Positions 55,337-63,897 of a stretch of DNA of 64,000 bases are shown one piece after another. The DNA is from Treponema sp. GTDB lineage: Bacteria > Spirochaetota > Spirochaetia > Treponematales > Treponemataceae. The DNA lies in the NCBI GenBank assembly GCA_016294105.1, contig JAEDCN010000004.1, forward strand, positions 62,001 to 126,000, read 5' to 3'. The notes under the pieces are model-generated. The model saw only the letters and a list, made by a program, of their open reading frames with translations. It did not search any database and had not been told where the DNA came from. Position 1 is the first letter of the stretch. Each line of letters opens with the position of its first letter. Made by a program: the position numbers and the translations under genes.

Positions 55337-56806
55337 ATGAGCAAAAAATTTTCTAAGAAAGATAATCAAGCTGATATGATGGAGCTGGAGAATCAGGAAG
55401 AGGATTCTCTTGATTTTGCAGGAACTGGTTTTAGTCGGGACAAGAAATATAAAAATCTACCACTGGTAGTTATTGCGGGGCGACCAAACGTAGGTAAATC
55501 CACCTTGTTCAATCGCTTGCTGCATCGTCGTCGAGCCATCACTGATCCTACACCAGGTGTAACTAGAGATCCTATTCAAGAAACTGCATTTATCAACGGG
55601 TATCCTGTAAATCTTATGGATACTGGCGGATTCAAGCTTGACCGTGACATCGGTTCCATGGAAGCAGTAATGGACGAGCTGGTTGTGGAGCAAAGTCTCA
55701 AGGCACTGGAAAAGGCCGATGTAATTTTGCTACTGCTGGACGCTGGCTTGATTACCGGCGAAGACGAGGAATTTATTGAGCTATTGCGTCCCTTCTGGAA
55801 AAAGGTAATTGCCACGGTAAACAAGACAGAGGGTGGACGGCTGGAAGAAGAAGCCTGGAATTACATGCGTTTTGGCTTTGATTCCCTGCTGTTGATTTCT
55901 GCCGAGCATGGAGACCGAATCTCAGAGCTGAAAGACCAGCTGATTTCCCGCCTTGATTTTTCGGCGGTGGAAGAGGACGAAGGAGGTGAGCCTGTTCGCA
56001 TTGCTATTATGGGTAAGCCAAACACTGGAAAATCCACCTTGGCCAACCGTCTTACTCATACCGAAGCTTCCATCGTTTGCGATTATGCTGGAACTACCCG
56101 TGACGTGGTGGAAGGAAGCTTTCAGTACAAGGGACGGAATTTTCAGGTGCTGGATACAGCGGGAATTCGGCGTAAGGCAAAGGTAAAGGAAAACGTGGAG
56201 TATTACTCTGTAAACCGAGCCATCAAGACACTGGATAGGGCTGAAGTTGTCTTCCTGATGATTGATGCCCAAGAAGGTCTGTCCGACCAAGACAAAAAGA
56301 TTGCCGCCCTTGCCCACAATAAGGGCCGTGGTGTGATTTTTGTCTTGAACAAGTGGGATACCCAGGAGCAGGGACGAACTGCTTTGAAAAAGGCTGAGGA
56401 AAATATCCGCATTATGTTTGGTCACATGAACTATGCTCCCGTCATTGCCATTTCCGCCTTGGAGGGCAAGGGTATGCAGGAGCTTTTGAACATGGCACTG
56501 GAAATGCAGGCTCAGCTCCACCGTAAAATTGACACGGGAAGCTTGAATCTGGCTCTCAAGGATTGGGTTGCCGCTTATCCGCCTCCAGCCAGTCGTACTG
56601 CCCACTTCAAGATGCGGTACATGGTGCAAACCTCTTCCAACCCCGTTAGCTTCTTGATTTTTGCCAGCCGCCCAGAGGTTGTTTCTGACTCCTACTTGGC
56701 CTACATCAAAAACAAGATTCGCAGCGACCTAGGATTTGATAAAATCCCTGTGTTACTGGAGTTGAAGGCTAGCCGTAAAAAATGGGAAGATAGGGAGCGT
56801 GACTAG
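55337..56806 (+). CDS. der: ribosome biogenesis GTPase Der (EngA)
   Basis: Protein of 489 residues. Two tandem G domains: GRPNVGKSTLFNRLLHRRRA with DTGG, and GKPNTGKSTLANRLTHTEAS with DTAGIRRKAKVKENVE and NKWD; the C-terminal KH-like domain ends with DLGFDKIPVLLELKASRKKW. In the first domain the specificity motif reads NKTEG, a departure from the usual NKxD. An acidic N-terminal extension of about 40 residues is unlike the E. coli protein. Der is needed for 50S assembly. Overlaps the MerR gene by one base. Confidence 0.95.
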   Translation: MSKKFSKKDNQADMMELENQEEDSLDFAGTGFSRDKKYKNLPLVVIAGRPNVGKSTLFNRLLHRRRAITDPTPGVTRDPIQETAFINGYPVNLMDTGGFKLDRDIGSMEAVMDELVVEQSLKALEKADVILLLLDAGLITGEDEEFIELLRPFWKKVIATVNKTEGGRLEEEAWNYMRFGFDSLLLISAEHGDRISELKDQLISRLDFSAVEEDEGGEPVRIAIMGKPNTGKSTLANRLTHTEASIVCDYAGTTRDVVEGSFQYKGRNFQVLDTAGIRRKAKVKENVEYYSVNRAIKTLDRAEVVFLMIDAQEGLSDQDKKIAALAHNKGRGVIFVLNKWDTQEQGRTALKKAEENIRIMFGHMNYAPVIAISALEGKGMQELLNMALEMQAQLHRKIDTGSLNLALKDWVAAYPPPASRTAHFKMRYMVQTSSNPVSFLIFASRPEVVSDSYLAYIKNKIRSDLGFDKIPVLLELKASRKKWEDRERD

Positions 56807-57168
56807 TGGCTTCCTATTCGATTGGGGAAATGGAGGAGCTGACGGGAATTAAGACCCATGTATTGCGGTATTGGGAGGATGTGATTCCCAGTCTGGCGCC
56901 AAAAAAGGATCTTGGTGGGCGGCGTGTGTATTCCCAGCGAGATTTTCAGACCATTATGCGGCTGAAATACCTGATTCAGGAGCGACGGTTTACCATTGAA
57001 GGTGCTCGTGCCGAAATGATTGCCGAGGCAGTTTCATACGTTTCCCCTTGCCAAGAGCTTTCTTCTGCCTTGGAATCAATCTGTGAAATACGTTCAAGTC
57101 TTACAGACTTGTATCTTCTTGTGAAAAAATATCGTAAACCAGGAGGAATTACTGGTGGAAAAAAATAA
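56806..57168 (+). CDS. MerR-family regulator
   Basis: Protein of 120 residues, GTG start overlapping the der stop (TAGTG). Winged helix-turn-helix SYSIGEMEELTGIKTHVLRY and WEDVIPSLAPKKDLGGRRVY, then QRDFQTIMRLKYLIQERRFT. The C-terminal part is a helix without effector-binding Cys. Similar small MerR proteins follow der-type genes in treponemes as far as I recall. Target unknown. Confidence 0.88.
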   Translation: MASYSIGEMEELTGIKTHVLRYWEDVIPSLAPKKDLGGRRVYSQRDFQTIMRLKYLIQERRFTIEGARAEMIAEAVSYVSPCQELSSALESICEIRSSLTDLYLLVKKYRKPGGITGGKK

Positions 57169-58534
57169 ATCAACTGTGGAAAAGTCTGTTAGACCAGTAA
57201 AACCTCAGGAAAAAGCTAGAAAAAAATCAGCTTTTAATTCTAATTCCGCTTCCAAGAAAGAGACTGTACTTCCTCAGAAAAAATCCCTTGTGGAGGAATT
57301 GTTGCCAGAGCTTCCTGCCGAAAGCCGCCAGATTCTGGAAAACTTTGAGGCCATTGTCCAAGGAGTACGTCCTCTTTCCTCTCGGCAGCTGCTTCGTCTG
57401 CCAGAAAATATTCGTGATGTCTCCCACCTGCTGACAGACCAACGTGGGGGTCGCAGAATGGGCTACTTGAACGACTCCGTTGCCCTTTCGGCTTATATGC
57501 GGTACTTCCAGTGGTGGAACCTTTTGCGGCTCACACGGCTTTTTGCGGGGCTGAAACCAAGTCAGCTGAATGTGCCTGACAATGGCATTTGTCTTGACAT
57601 CGGTTCTGGCCCACTCACAGTGCCCATTGCCTTGTGGCTTGCTCGTCCCGATTTACGGGAAAAAAAACTCACCTGGTATTGCCTCGATCATTCCCAAACA
57701 GCCCTGTCCCTTGGTGAAGAACTCTACCTTGCCATTGCCGCCCGAACCATTGCCGATTTAGGTTCGGCCCGGACCATCGCAGATTTAGGTTCGGCTCGAA
57801 CCATCGCCGATTTAGGTTCGGGGCAAAAGGCTTTGGAGTCCTGGCGAATTGTTCGGGTAAAGGGGGAGCTTGGAGTGCAAGTGCGGCAACGAGCCCACTT
57901 GGTAACGGCTGCCAATGTCTTTAACGAGGTGGTAGAAGAATCGGGTAAGCCACCAGAGTTTACCGCCAAACGTGCTGCCGACATCATCATGCATTACAAG
58001 GAAGCTGCTGCCCAGGTGCTGGTGGTGGAGCCTGGAACTCCACCTGCAGTACGGTTTCTCACAGCTTTTCGTGGAGCCTTGGCTCGAAAGGGCTTGAATG
58101 TGGTAGCTCCCTGTCCTCAGGGCATGGAATGGACCGAAGGTACAGCGGAAGGCAGGGCTTGTGCTTGCCCCATGGACGGAGGGCGTGGAAACAAGTGGTG
58201 TCACTTTACCTTTTCCACCGAGGATGCTCCTGAAAAGCTTCAAAAATTGTCTGCTCGTGCGGGGCTTCCAAAGGAGCGGGCAAGCTTAGCCTTTGTACTT
58301 GCTTCTACCGTTGCTGCAAAAGCCGTTGCAAAAGAAAGCCCACTAGAAATCCGAGTGATTTCCGAACCAATTAAGTTGCCTGGGGATAGAACTGGTTATT
58401 ATGGTTGCTGTCGTCAGGGCTTGGTTCTGGTGGAATCCGCCACAAGCCTTGTTCCCGGTCAGCTACTACGGGTAAAAGAGCTGGAAAATCCTCGTCAGGA
58501 CAAAAAAAGTGGTGCCCTGATGTATCAGTACTGA
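57155..58534 (+). CDS. Rsm22-like methyltransferase with internal tandem repeat
   Basis: Protein of 459 residues, GTG start with GGAGG upstream, overlapping the MerR gene by 14 nt. After a Lys/Ser-rich start, LPENIRDVSHLLTDQRGGRR leads to the SAM-binding ICLDIGSGPLTVPIALWLAR, then VVEPGTPPAVRFLTAFRGAL and CPMDGGRGNKWCHFTFS, whose Cys residues with upstream CPQG and CACPM resemble the metal site of Rsm22 (mitochondrial ribosome assembly) proteins. Three copies of ARTIADLGS interrupt the domain near residue 200. Role is probably in ribosome maturation, by family. Confidence 0.82.
   Translation: MEKNKSTVEKSVRPVKPQEKARKKSAFNSNSASKKETVLPQKKSLVEELLPELPAESRQILENFEAIVQGVRPLSSRQLLRLPENIRDVSHLLTDQRGGRRMGYLNDSVALSAYMRYFQWWNLLRLTRLFAGLKPSQLNVPDNGICLDIGSGPLTVPIALWLARPDLREKKLTWYCLDHSQTALSLGEELYLAIAARTIADLGSARTIADLGSARTIADLGSGQKALESWRIVRVKGELGVQVRQRAHLVTAANVFNEVVEESGKPPEFTAKRAADIIMHYKEAAAQVLVVEPGTPPAVRFLTAFRGALARKGLNVVAPCPQGMEWTEGTAEGRACACPMDGGRGNKWCHFTFSTEDAPEKLQKLSARAGLPKERASLAFVLASTVAAKAVAKESPLEIRVISEPIKLPGDRTGYYGCCRQGLVLVESATSLVPGQLLRVKELENPRQDKKSGALMYQY
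57740..57820 (+). repeat. 27-bp tandem repeat, three units, in frame
   Basis: Three units of GC(C/T)CG(A/G)ACCAT(T/C)GC(C/A)GA then TTTAGGTTCG, each encoding ARTIADLGS. Because the unit is a multiple of three, copy number changes keep the frame. Confidence 0.92.
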
Positions 58535-58589
58535 TACAACTTTTCATTTAACTTACATACAAGATTATAGAAATTCTCCTCTAGTTTTA

Positions 58590-58618
58590 TTGACAATAAC
58601 CTCTAGTGGTAGTATACT
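58590..58618 (+). promoter_or_regulatory. nrdDG promoter
   Basis: TTGACA, 17-bp spacer, TATACT. The NrdR palindrome starts 12 bases later, over the transcription start. Confidence 0.88.
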
Positions 58619-58629
58619 CACTTTGAATC

Positions 58630-58665
58630 TAACACTACATATAGTGTACACTATATGTAGTGTTA
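58630..58665 (+). promoter_or_regulatory. two abutting NrdR boxes
   Basis: ACACTACATATAGTGT (58632-58647) and ACACTATATGTAGTGT (58648-58663) each fit the NrdR consensus; together with flanking TA they make a perfect 36-bp palindrome. NrdR represses ribonucleotide reductase operons when dATP is high. Boxes are usually spaced by about 15 bp; here there is no gap. Confidence 0.9.
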
Positions 58666-58710
58666 AAATGTATTTAAATTGAGTATTTTAATTATATTTA
58701 GAGGTGTGCA

Positions 58711-60873
58711 ATGAATATTATCAAGCGGAATGGTGAGGAAGTCTCTTTTGACATAAAAAAGATTGAGGTTGCAATCTCCAAGGCCAACCAAGAGGTTCCT
58801 TTGAAGGAGCAGCTTTCCCCAGAAACGGTAAAAAAACTGGCGGAAAATGTTGCCAATGCTTGTTATCAAAGTCACACTGCCATGAACGTGGAAGCCATTC
58901 AGGATTTGGTGGAAGAAGAAATCATGAAGGCTGGTGGTTTTTCCATTGCCAAGAAGTATATCACCTACCGCTACCAGCATGAGCTGATGCGAAAGGCAAA
59001 TTCCACTGACCGCCAGATTTTGTCCCTGTTGGAATGTTCCAACGAGGAAGTAAAGCAGGAAAATTCCAACAAGAATTCTACCGTGGTAAGCGTTCAGCGT
59101 GATTATATGGCTGGAGAGGTAAGCAAGGATATTACCAAGCGCTTTTTGCTGGATGAAGACATTGTTAAGGCCCATCAGGAAGGTGTTATCCATTTTCACG
59201 ACTCCGACTATTTTGCCCAGCACATGCATAACTGCGACTTAGTAAATCTTGAAGACATGCTGCAAAACGGCACCGTTATCAGCGGAACCTACATCGATAC
59301 ACCACGATCCTTTTCCACTGCTTGTAATATTGCCACACAAATCATCGCTCAAGTTGCCAGCTGCCAGTACGGTGGTCAGAGCATTTCCCTCACTCACTTG
59401 GCTCCCTTTGTGGATGTAAGCCGCAAGCGAATTGCCCGTGATGTAGCCGAATCTGCAAAGGAATTGGGGCTTTCCTACACTCCTGAGCAGTTTGGCTATC
59501 TGGTAAACCGTCGTCTGAAGGAAGAAATTCAGCGTGGCGTTCAAACCATCCAGTATCAGGTGGTAACTCTCATGACCACCAATGGCCAGTCTCCCTTTGT
59601 GTCCGTGTTCATGTACCTGAACGAAGCCCGCAATCAGCAGGAAAAGGCCGACCTTGCCATGATTATCGAGGAGGTTTTACGCCAGCGGTACCAAGGCGTA
59701 AAGAATGAAAGCGGCCACTGGGTAACTCCCGCCTTTCCAAAGCTGATTTATGTTCTCGAGCCAGACAATATTGAAGAAGGCAGCACCTACTATTATCTCA
59801 CTGAATTGGCTGCCAAATGTACCGCTCGTCGCATGGTGCCTGATTATATTTCAGAAAAGAAGATGCTGGAGCTAAAAGATGGCTGCTGCTATCCTTGCAT
59901 GGGCTGCCGTTCCTTCTTGACGGTGTATCGTGATGAGGCTGGAAAACCAAAGTTCTACGGACGATTTAATCAAGGTGTTGTTACCTTGAATTTGGTGGAT
60001 GTGGCTTGTTCTGCTAACGGAAACATGGAGGATTTTTGGCGGATTCTTGATGAGCGACTGGAATTGTGTCATCGGGCATTGATGGCTCGCCACAATCGGC
60101 TCAAAGGAACCCTTTCTGATGCCGCTCCTATTTTGTGGCAAAATGGTGCCTTGGCTCGTCTCCAAAAGGGAGAGCCCATCGACAAGCTCTTGTACAATAA
60201 TTACTCTACTATTTCTTTGGGATATGCTGGTCTTACAGAAACTGTTCGTCGCATGACTGGTAAGCCCCACACTGCCCCAGAAGCCACACCCTTTGCCTTG
60301 GAGATTCTTTCCCACCTAAATGATGCCTGCAACAAATGGCGCGCAGAAACCACCATTGCCTTCTCCCTTTACGGAACACCGCTGGAAAGTACCACCTATA
60401 AATTTGCCAAGTGTCTCAAGCAGCGATTCGGCATTATTCCCGGTGTTACGGACAAGAATTATATTACTAACAGCTATCATGTTCACGTAACAGAACCCAT
60501 CGATGCCTTTAGTAAGCTTACCTTTGAGTCTCAGTTCCAGGAGCTTTCTCCCGGTGGTGCCATTAGCTATGTGGAAGTACCCAACATGGAGGGCAATATT
60601 CCTGCAGTTATGGCTCTGTTGCGTCATATTTATCAACACATCATGTACGCGGAATTGAATACCAAAAGCGATTGCTGCCAACTGTGCGACTACACTGGAG
60701 AAATCGCCATTGTAAAAGATGAAAATGAAAAACTGGTGTGGGAATGTCCCAACTGTGGTAATCGTGACCAAACAAAGATGAATGTTGCCAGAAGAACCTG
60801 TGGATATATCGGTACCCAGTACTGGAATCAGGGCCGTACCGAGGAAATCAAGGAGCGGGTGCTGCACCTGTAG
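58711..60873 (+). CDS. nrdD: anaerobic ribonucleoside-triphosphate reductase
   Basis: Protein of 720 residues. N-terminal ATP cone (IIKRNGEEVSFDIKKIEVAI), class III core (HFHDSDYFAQHMHNCDLVNL, FSTACNIATQIIAQVASCQY), and C-terminal zinc site CQLCDYTGEIAI / CPNCGNRDQ. Gly698 in RRTCGYIGTQYW is the radical site. It reduces NTPs to dNTPs without oxygen, with formate or a thiol as reductant. AGAGGTG precedes ATG. Operon with nrdG. Confidence 0.97.
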   Translation: MNIIKRNGEEVSFDIKKIEVAISKANQEVPLKEQLSPETVKKLAENVANACYQSHTAMNVEAIQDLVEEEIMKAGGFSIAKKYITYRYQHELMRKANSTDRQILSLLECSNEEVKQENSNKNSTVVSVQRDYMAGEVSKDITKRFLLDEDIVKAHQEGVIHFHDSDYFAQHMHNCDLVNLEDMLQNGTVISGTYIDTPRSFSTACNIATQIIAQVASCQYGGQSISLTHLAPFVDVSRKRIARDVAESAKELGLSYTPEQFGYLVNRRLKEEIQRGVQTIQYQVVTLMTTNGQSPFVSVFMYLNEARNQQEKADLAMIIEEVLRQRYQGVKNESGHWVTPAFPKLIYVLEPDNIEEGSTYYYLTELAAKCTARRMVPDYISEKKMLELKDGCCYPCMGCRSFLTVYRDEAGKPKFYGRFNQGVVTLNLVDVACSANGNMEDFWRILDERLELCHRALMARHNRLKGTLSDAAPILWQNGALARLQKGEPIDKLLYNNYSTISLGYAGLTETVRRMTGKPHTAPEATPFALEILSHLNDACNKWRAETTIAFSLYGTPLESTTYKFAKCLKQRFGIIPGVTDKNYITNSYHVHVTEPIDAFSKLTFESQFQELSPGGAISYVEVPNMEGNIPAVMALLRHIYQHIMYAELNTKSDCCQLCDYTGEIAIVKDENEKLVWECPNCGNRDQTKMNVARRTCGYIGTQYWNQGRTEEIKERVLHL

Positions 60874-60876
60874 CCT

Positions 60877-61368
60877 ATGTATTACAGTGAAATAAAGAAG
60901 ACGGACATTGCTAACGGGGAGGGAGTGCGGGTAAGCCTCTTTGTGTCTGGGTGTAGAAATTGCTGTTCTGGCTGCTTTAATCAGGAAACCTGGGATTTTT
61001 GCTATGGCCAGGAATTTACCCCTGCCACAGAAGACGAGCTTTTGTATGCTCTGGAGCCTGCCTTTATCAATGGACTTACTATTTTGGGTGGAGAACCCTT
61101 TGAACCAGAAAATCAACAGGTTTTGGCTCCTTTTTTGCAGCGGGTAAAACAAAAATTTCCCCAAAAGACAATTTGGTGCTATACTGGAGGTGTTCTGGAA
61201 AGGGATATTCTTTCTGCTACAGGTCGCTGCAATACACCGTTTACAGAGCAAATGCTTTCCTGTATTGATGTACTGGTAGACGGCCCCTTTGTGGAATCAG
61301 AAAAGGATATTACTTTACAATTTCGGGGGTCAAGGAATCAGCGGATTTTAAATGCCCCCTTTAAGTGA
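60877..61368 (+). CDS. nrdG: anaerobic ribonucleotide reductase activating protein
   Basis: Protein of 163 residues. Radical SAM motif SGCRNCCSGCFNQETWDF with Cys-x3-Cys-x2-Cys, preceded by GEGVRVSLFV. GLTILGGEPFEPENQQVL and TIWCYTGGVLERD follow. It generates the glycyl radical on NrdD using SAM and an iron-sulfur cluster. Starts three bases after the nrdD stop, so coupled translation is likely. Confidence 0.96.
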   Translation: MYYSEIKKTDIANGEGVRVSLFVSGCRNCCSGCFNQETWDFCYGQEFTPATEDELLYALEPAFINGLTILGGEPFEPENQQVLAPFLQRVKQKFPQKTIWCYTGGVLERDILSATGRCNTPFTEQMLSCIDVLVDGPFVESEKDITLQFRGSRNQRILNAPFK

Positions 61369-61424
61369 GGTAAGGTCTTTCCGATACATTAAAAGAGATA
61401 GATTCTTTGTCTAAGGGGGTTTTT

Positions 61425-61838
61425 ATGGCAAAGCATATTGCGTGGGACGCTAGTTTTAAGGTAGGTCATCCCATGATAGATAGTCAGCACAAGCGTTTGT
61501 TTGAAATTGCTGACGAATTATATGAGCTGATTATGGCTCCAGAGGAAAAAAGGGAAGCTGATACAACTCTCGTTTTGCAGGATTGTGCAAAGTATGTAAA
61601 CTTCCACTTTGCCTTTGAAGAAAAGCTTATGCGTGATTCAAAGTATGAGGATGTGGAAGGACACCTGAACCAGCATAAAGCCTTTACAACCTATGTTGCC
61701 TCATTGATGAGTGATTCTAGTCGAGGCTCAAAGGTTGATTTGGAAAAACTGTATGAATTCCTTTCTGACTGGTTGGTAAAGCACATTTGTTCAGAAGACA
61801 AAAAGCTTGCTACCTACATCTCCTCCACTCCACAGTAA
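61425..61838 (+). CDS. bacteriohemerythrin
   Basis: Protein of 137 residues from ATG at 61425 with AAGGGGG upstream. Di-iron ligands are visible in HPMIDSQHKRLFEIADELYE, YVNFHFAFEEKLMRD, HLNQHKAFTTYV and LVKHICSEDKKL. It binds oxygen reversibly. Beside nrdDG in an anaerobe it may sense or scavenge oxygen near the oxygen-sensitive reductase. Confidence 0.95.
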   Translation: MAKHIAWDASFKVGHPMIDSQHKRLFEIADELYELIMAPEEKREADTTLVLQDCAKYVNFHFAFEEKLMRDSKYEDVEGHLNQHKAFTTYVASLMSDSSRGSKVDLEKLYEFLSDWLVKHICSEDKKLATYISSTPQ

Positions 61839-61847
61839 TAGCTGATT

Positions 61848-62447
61848 TTAGTTGTTTGACAAAATCCCTGCTACTACCAGGTGAAAGGGTCGCCGAAGCT
61901 CACTGATTTCTTTTTGGTCAAGAACAGCCAGCCTGAAAATTGCAGCTTCTATAACGCTGTATAAAAGTTCGTTGGTGTCATGCACATTGACCTTTTTGAA
62001 CTCGCCTCTGTTGATTCCTTCAATGATGATTAAGGACAATAGGTGGCGCAGTCGGATGATTCTTCGGCGTACCCGTACCGCTGGATCCTTTCCTGATTTT
62101 TGCAACTGTAAAAGATAGGTGAGGGTAACGGTAAAAAGCAGGTGATTTTCCGAACATTTTTCCAGAATCTTATCAAGAACACTTAAAAGTCTGTCCTGTA
62201 CCGTTTTTGACTCATCGTGGATAATATCCATCAGTGAGGCTTCTATTTCCGAGGTGAGCTGCTTGATGCTCCACACGAAAATTTCCTTTTTGTTCTTAAA
62301 GTAAATGTACAGAGTTGTTCTGGTGATGCCACATCGATCTGCAATTTTCTGAAAGGTTACGTCCTCGTAGCCCTTTTCCATAAACAAATCTAAGGCTGTT
62401 TCAAGAATCTCCTTTTTACGCTTGTCGTGTTCAACTATTATTGCCAT
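61848..62447 (-). CDS. TetR-family regulator
   Basis: Protein of 199 residues. KKEILETALDLFMEKGYEDV, TFQKIADRCGITRTTLYIYF and KNKKEIF form a classical TetR N-terminus. The ligand domain has no recognised signature. Its ATG overlaps the RlmL-like gene stop by one base, so it is co-transcribed with it. Target unknown. Confidence 0.9.
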   Translation of the reverse strand: MAIIVEHDKRKKEILETALDLFMEKGYEDVTFQKIADRCGITRTTLYIYFKNKKEIFVWSIKQLTSEIEASLMDIIHDESKTVQDRLLSVLDKILEKCSENHLLFTVTLTYLLQLQKSGKDPAVRVRRRIIRLRHLLSLIIIEGINRGEFKKVNVHDTNELLYSVIEAAIFRLAVLDQKEISELRRPFHLVVAGILSNN

Positions 62448-63646
62448 TAACCTTTATCCTTTTGTGAGCCTTGCACACCTTGGATGAATTGATAGAAATA
62501 GGTGTCAAGGTTTCCGCCCTTCAGTTTTTTTGTAGTGTTTGCCTTGCGACCCAAGTGGGCTTCAAAGTCGTCACGAGAGGTAATAAAGCCCATGTCCCAG
62601 CCAGGAAAGGAGTCAAAGAGTTCTGCCATATCTTTGTACAAAAGCTGGGCAGACTCTGCATCCTCCAGACGCTCGCCGTAGGGTGGGTTTCCCAACAAAA
62701 GACCTGTGTCGTAGGGGGCACCCAAGTCACGGAAATCTGCTTGGTCAAAGTCGGGACGTTGAATTCGCTGGTCACTTCCAATGAGCTGCAAGGCTCGGCC
62801 AGCAGTTACTCCTGCTCGCTCCGCATTGGCTCTAGCTCGCTCCACGGCGTCGGGGTCAATGTCGGTACCAGTAATACGAGTTTGACATTCTGGCTGAATT
62901 TTTTCTGCTTCTTGGCATTTGATTTCGTAGGCTCGTGCTTCGTCGTAGACCTTCAGATTTTCCAAGGCAAAGCGACGGCCAAATCCAGGTGCCACGTTAT
63001 AGGCATAGAGCATGGCCTCGCTGGCAATGGTTCCTGAGCCACAAAATGGGTCGTGAAGGGGTGTTTTTCGCCGCCAGTTCATGAGTTGGAGTAACACTGC
63101 TGCCATGGTTTCTCGGATTGGAGCAATGCCGCCGTCTTTGCGGTAGCCACGTCGATGGAGGGGTACTCCAGACAAATCTAGCAGAACGGTAACTATGTTA
63201 TTTTCGATATAAATGCGGACATCGCTACGGTCACCACTTTCGGGCATGGTGTGAATGTGCCACACATCTCCCAACTTGGTGTAAATGGCCTTGTGAACAA
63301 TTCCTTGGATGCTGTGCTCGGAAGAAAGGCGGCTCTTGTGGCTACGAACCTTGTCCACCACCACTCGCACATCCTTGTAAAAGAAATCCTGCCAGGGAAT
63401 GGAATAGACGCTGTCAAAGAGGGCATCAAAATCTTCTGCTTTGTAGGAAGCCAGCTGAAGATAGACTCGGTCAGCAGTGCGCAAGCAAAGATTGCTTCTA
63501 AAAAGTGCGTCATCGTCGCCTAAAAAAGTAACCCTCCCTAAAGGTCGTGGACTTCCCATGTCTTTGAGGGTGTAACCAAGTTTCTTAATTTCATTTCCGA
63601 GAATTCTTTCTGCACCAATTGGACAGAGTGCCACCAGCGTATTCAT
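62447..63646 (-). CDS. THUMP-domain RNA guanine-N2 methyltransferase, RlmL-like
   Basis: Protein of 399 residues. ATG at 63646 (MNTLVALCPIGAERILGNEI) is preferred to ATG 63670 because TTGAAC-N17-TATTCT lies inside the extension and ends six bases before 63646. THUMP part to about residue 150, then PLHDPFCGSGTIASEAMLYA for SAM binding, ITGTDIDPDAVERARANAER, and LLGNPPYGERLED as the catalytic NPPY. Related to the N-terminal half of E. coli RlmL, which modifies G2445 of 23S rRNA. The RlmK half is absent. Confidence 0.9.
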   Translation of the reverse strand: MNTLVALCPIGAERILGNEIKKLGYTLKDMGSPRPLGRVTFLGDDDALFRSNLCLRTADRVYLQLASYKAEDFDALFDSVYSIPWQDFFYKDVRVVVDKVRSHKSRLSSEHSIQGIVHKAIYTKLGDVWHIHTMPESGDRSDVRIYIENNIVTVLLDLSGVPLHRRGYRKDGGIAPIRETMAAVLLQLMNWRRKTPLHDPFCGSGTIASEAMLYAYNVAPGFGRRFALENLKVYDEARAYEIKCQEAEKIQPECQTRITGTDIDPDAVERARANAERAGVTAGRALQLIGSDQRIQRPDFDQADFRDLGAPYDTGLLLGNPPYGERLEDAESAQLLYKDMAELFDSFPGWDMGFITSRDDFEAHLGRKANTTKKLKGGNLDTYFYQFIQGVQGSQKDKG

Positions 63647-63652
63647 GGGGTG

Positions 63653-63681
63653 AGAATAACACTTTTTCATGAAATGTTCAA
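63653..63681 (-). promoter_or_regulatory. promoter of the RlmL-like gene, predicted leaderless start
   Basis: TTGAAC, 17-bp spacer, TATTCT, six bases, ATG on the minus strand. Confidence 0.65.
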
Positions 63682-63838
63682 TTGTCAGAATAAAGTGGAG
63701 GGAATTCCTAAGTTGAACTGAGACTGTTCTTTTTTGAAAGTGAGGTTTATATGTTTGCTAAATTGTTTACTAATGTGTTCACGAGGTTTTACTTTTTTTC
63801 TGAAAAACCTTCCATTTTTTCTATAAAAGGAGGTTTTA

Positions 63839-63867
63839 TTGACTTGATAAAATTATGATAATATACT
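63839..63867 (+). promoter_or_regulatory. promoter of the Phd/YefM antitoxin gene
   Basis: TTGACT, 17-bp spacer, TATACT. AT-rich short repeats (GATAATATA) follow and may be an autoregulatory site. Confidence 0.75.
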
Positions 63868-63897
63868 GATAATATAATTCTTTGTTTGGAGGACTAT

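Noticed and set aside
57740..57820. Possible CRISPR array
   Set aside because: The units are contiguous without spacers, in frame and coding; it is a protein tandem repeat. No CRISPR array was seen in the window.
60316..61251. Antisense frame of 311 codons over nrdD and nrdG
   Set aside because: It is the shadow of two well-supported genes on the plus strand, has no ribosome binding site and no recognisable domain.
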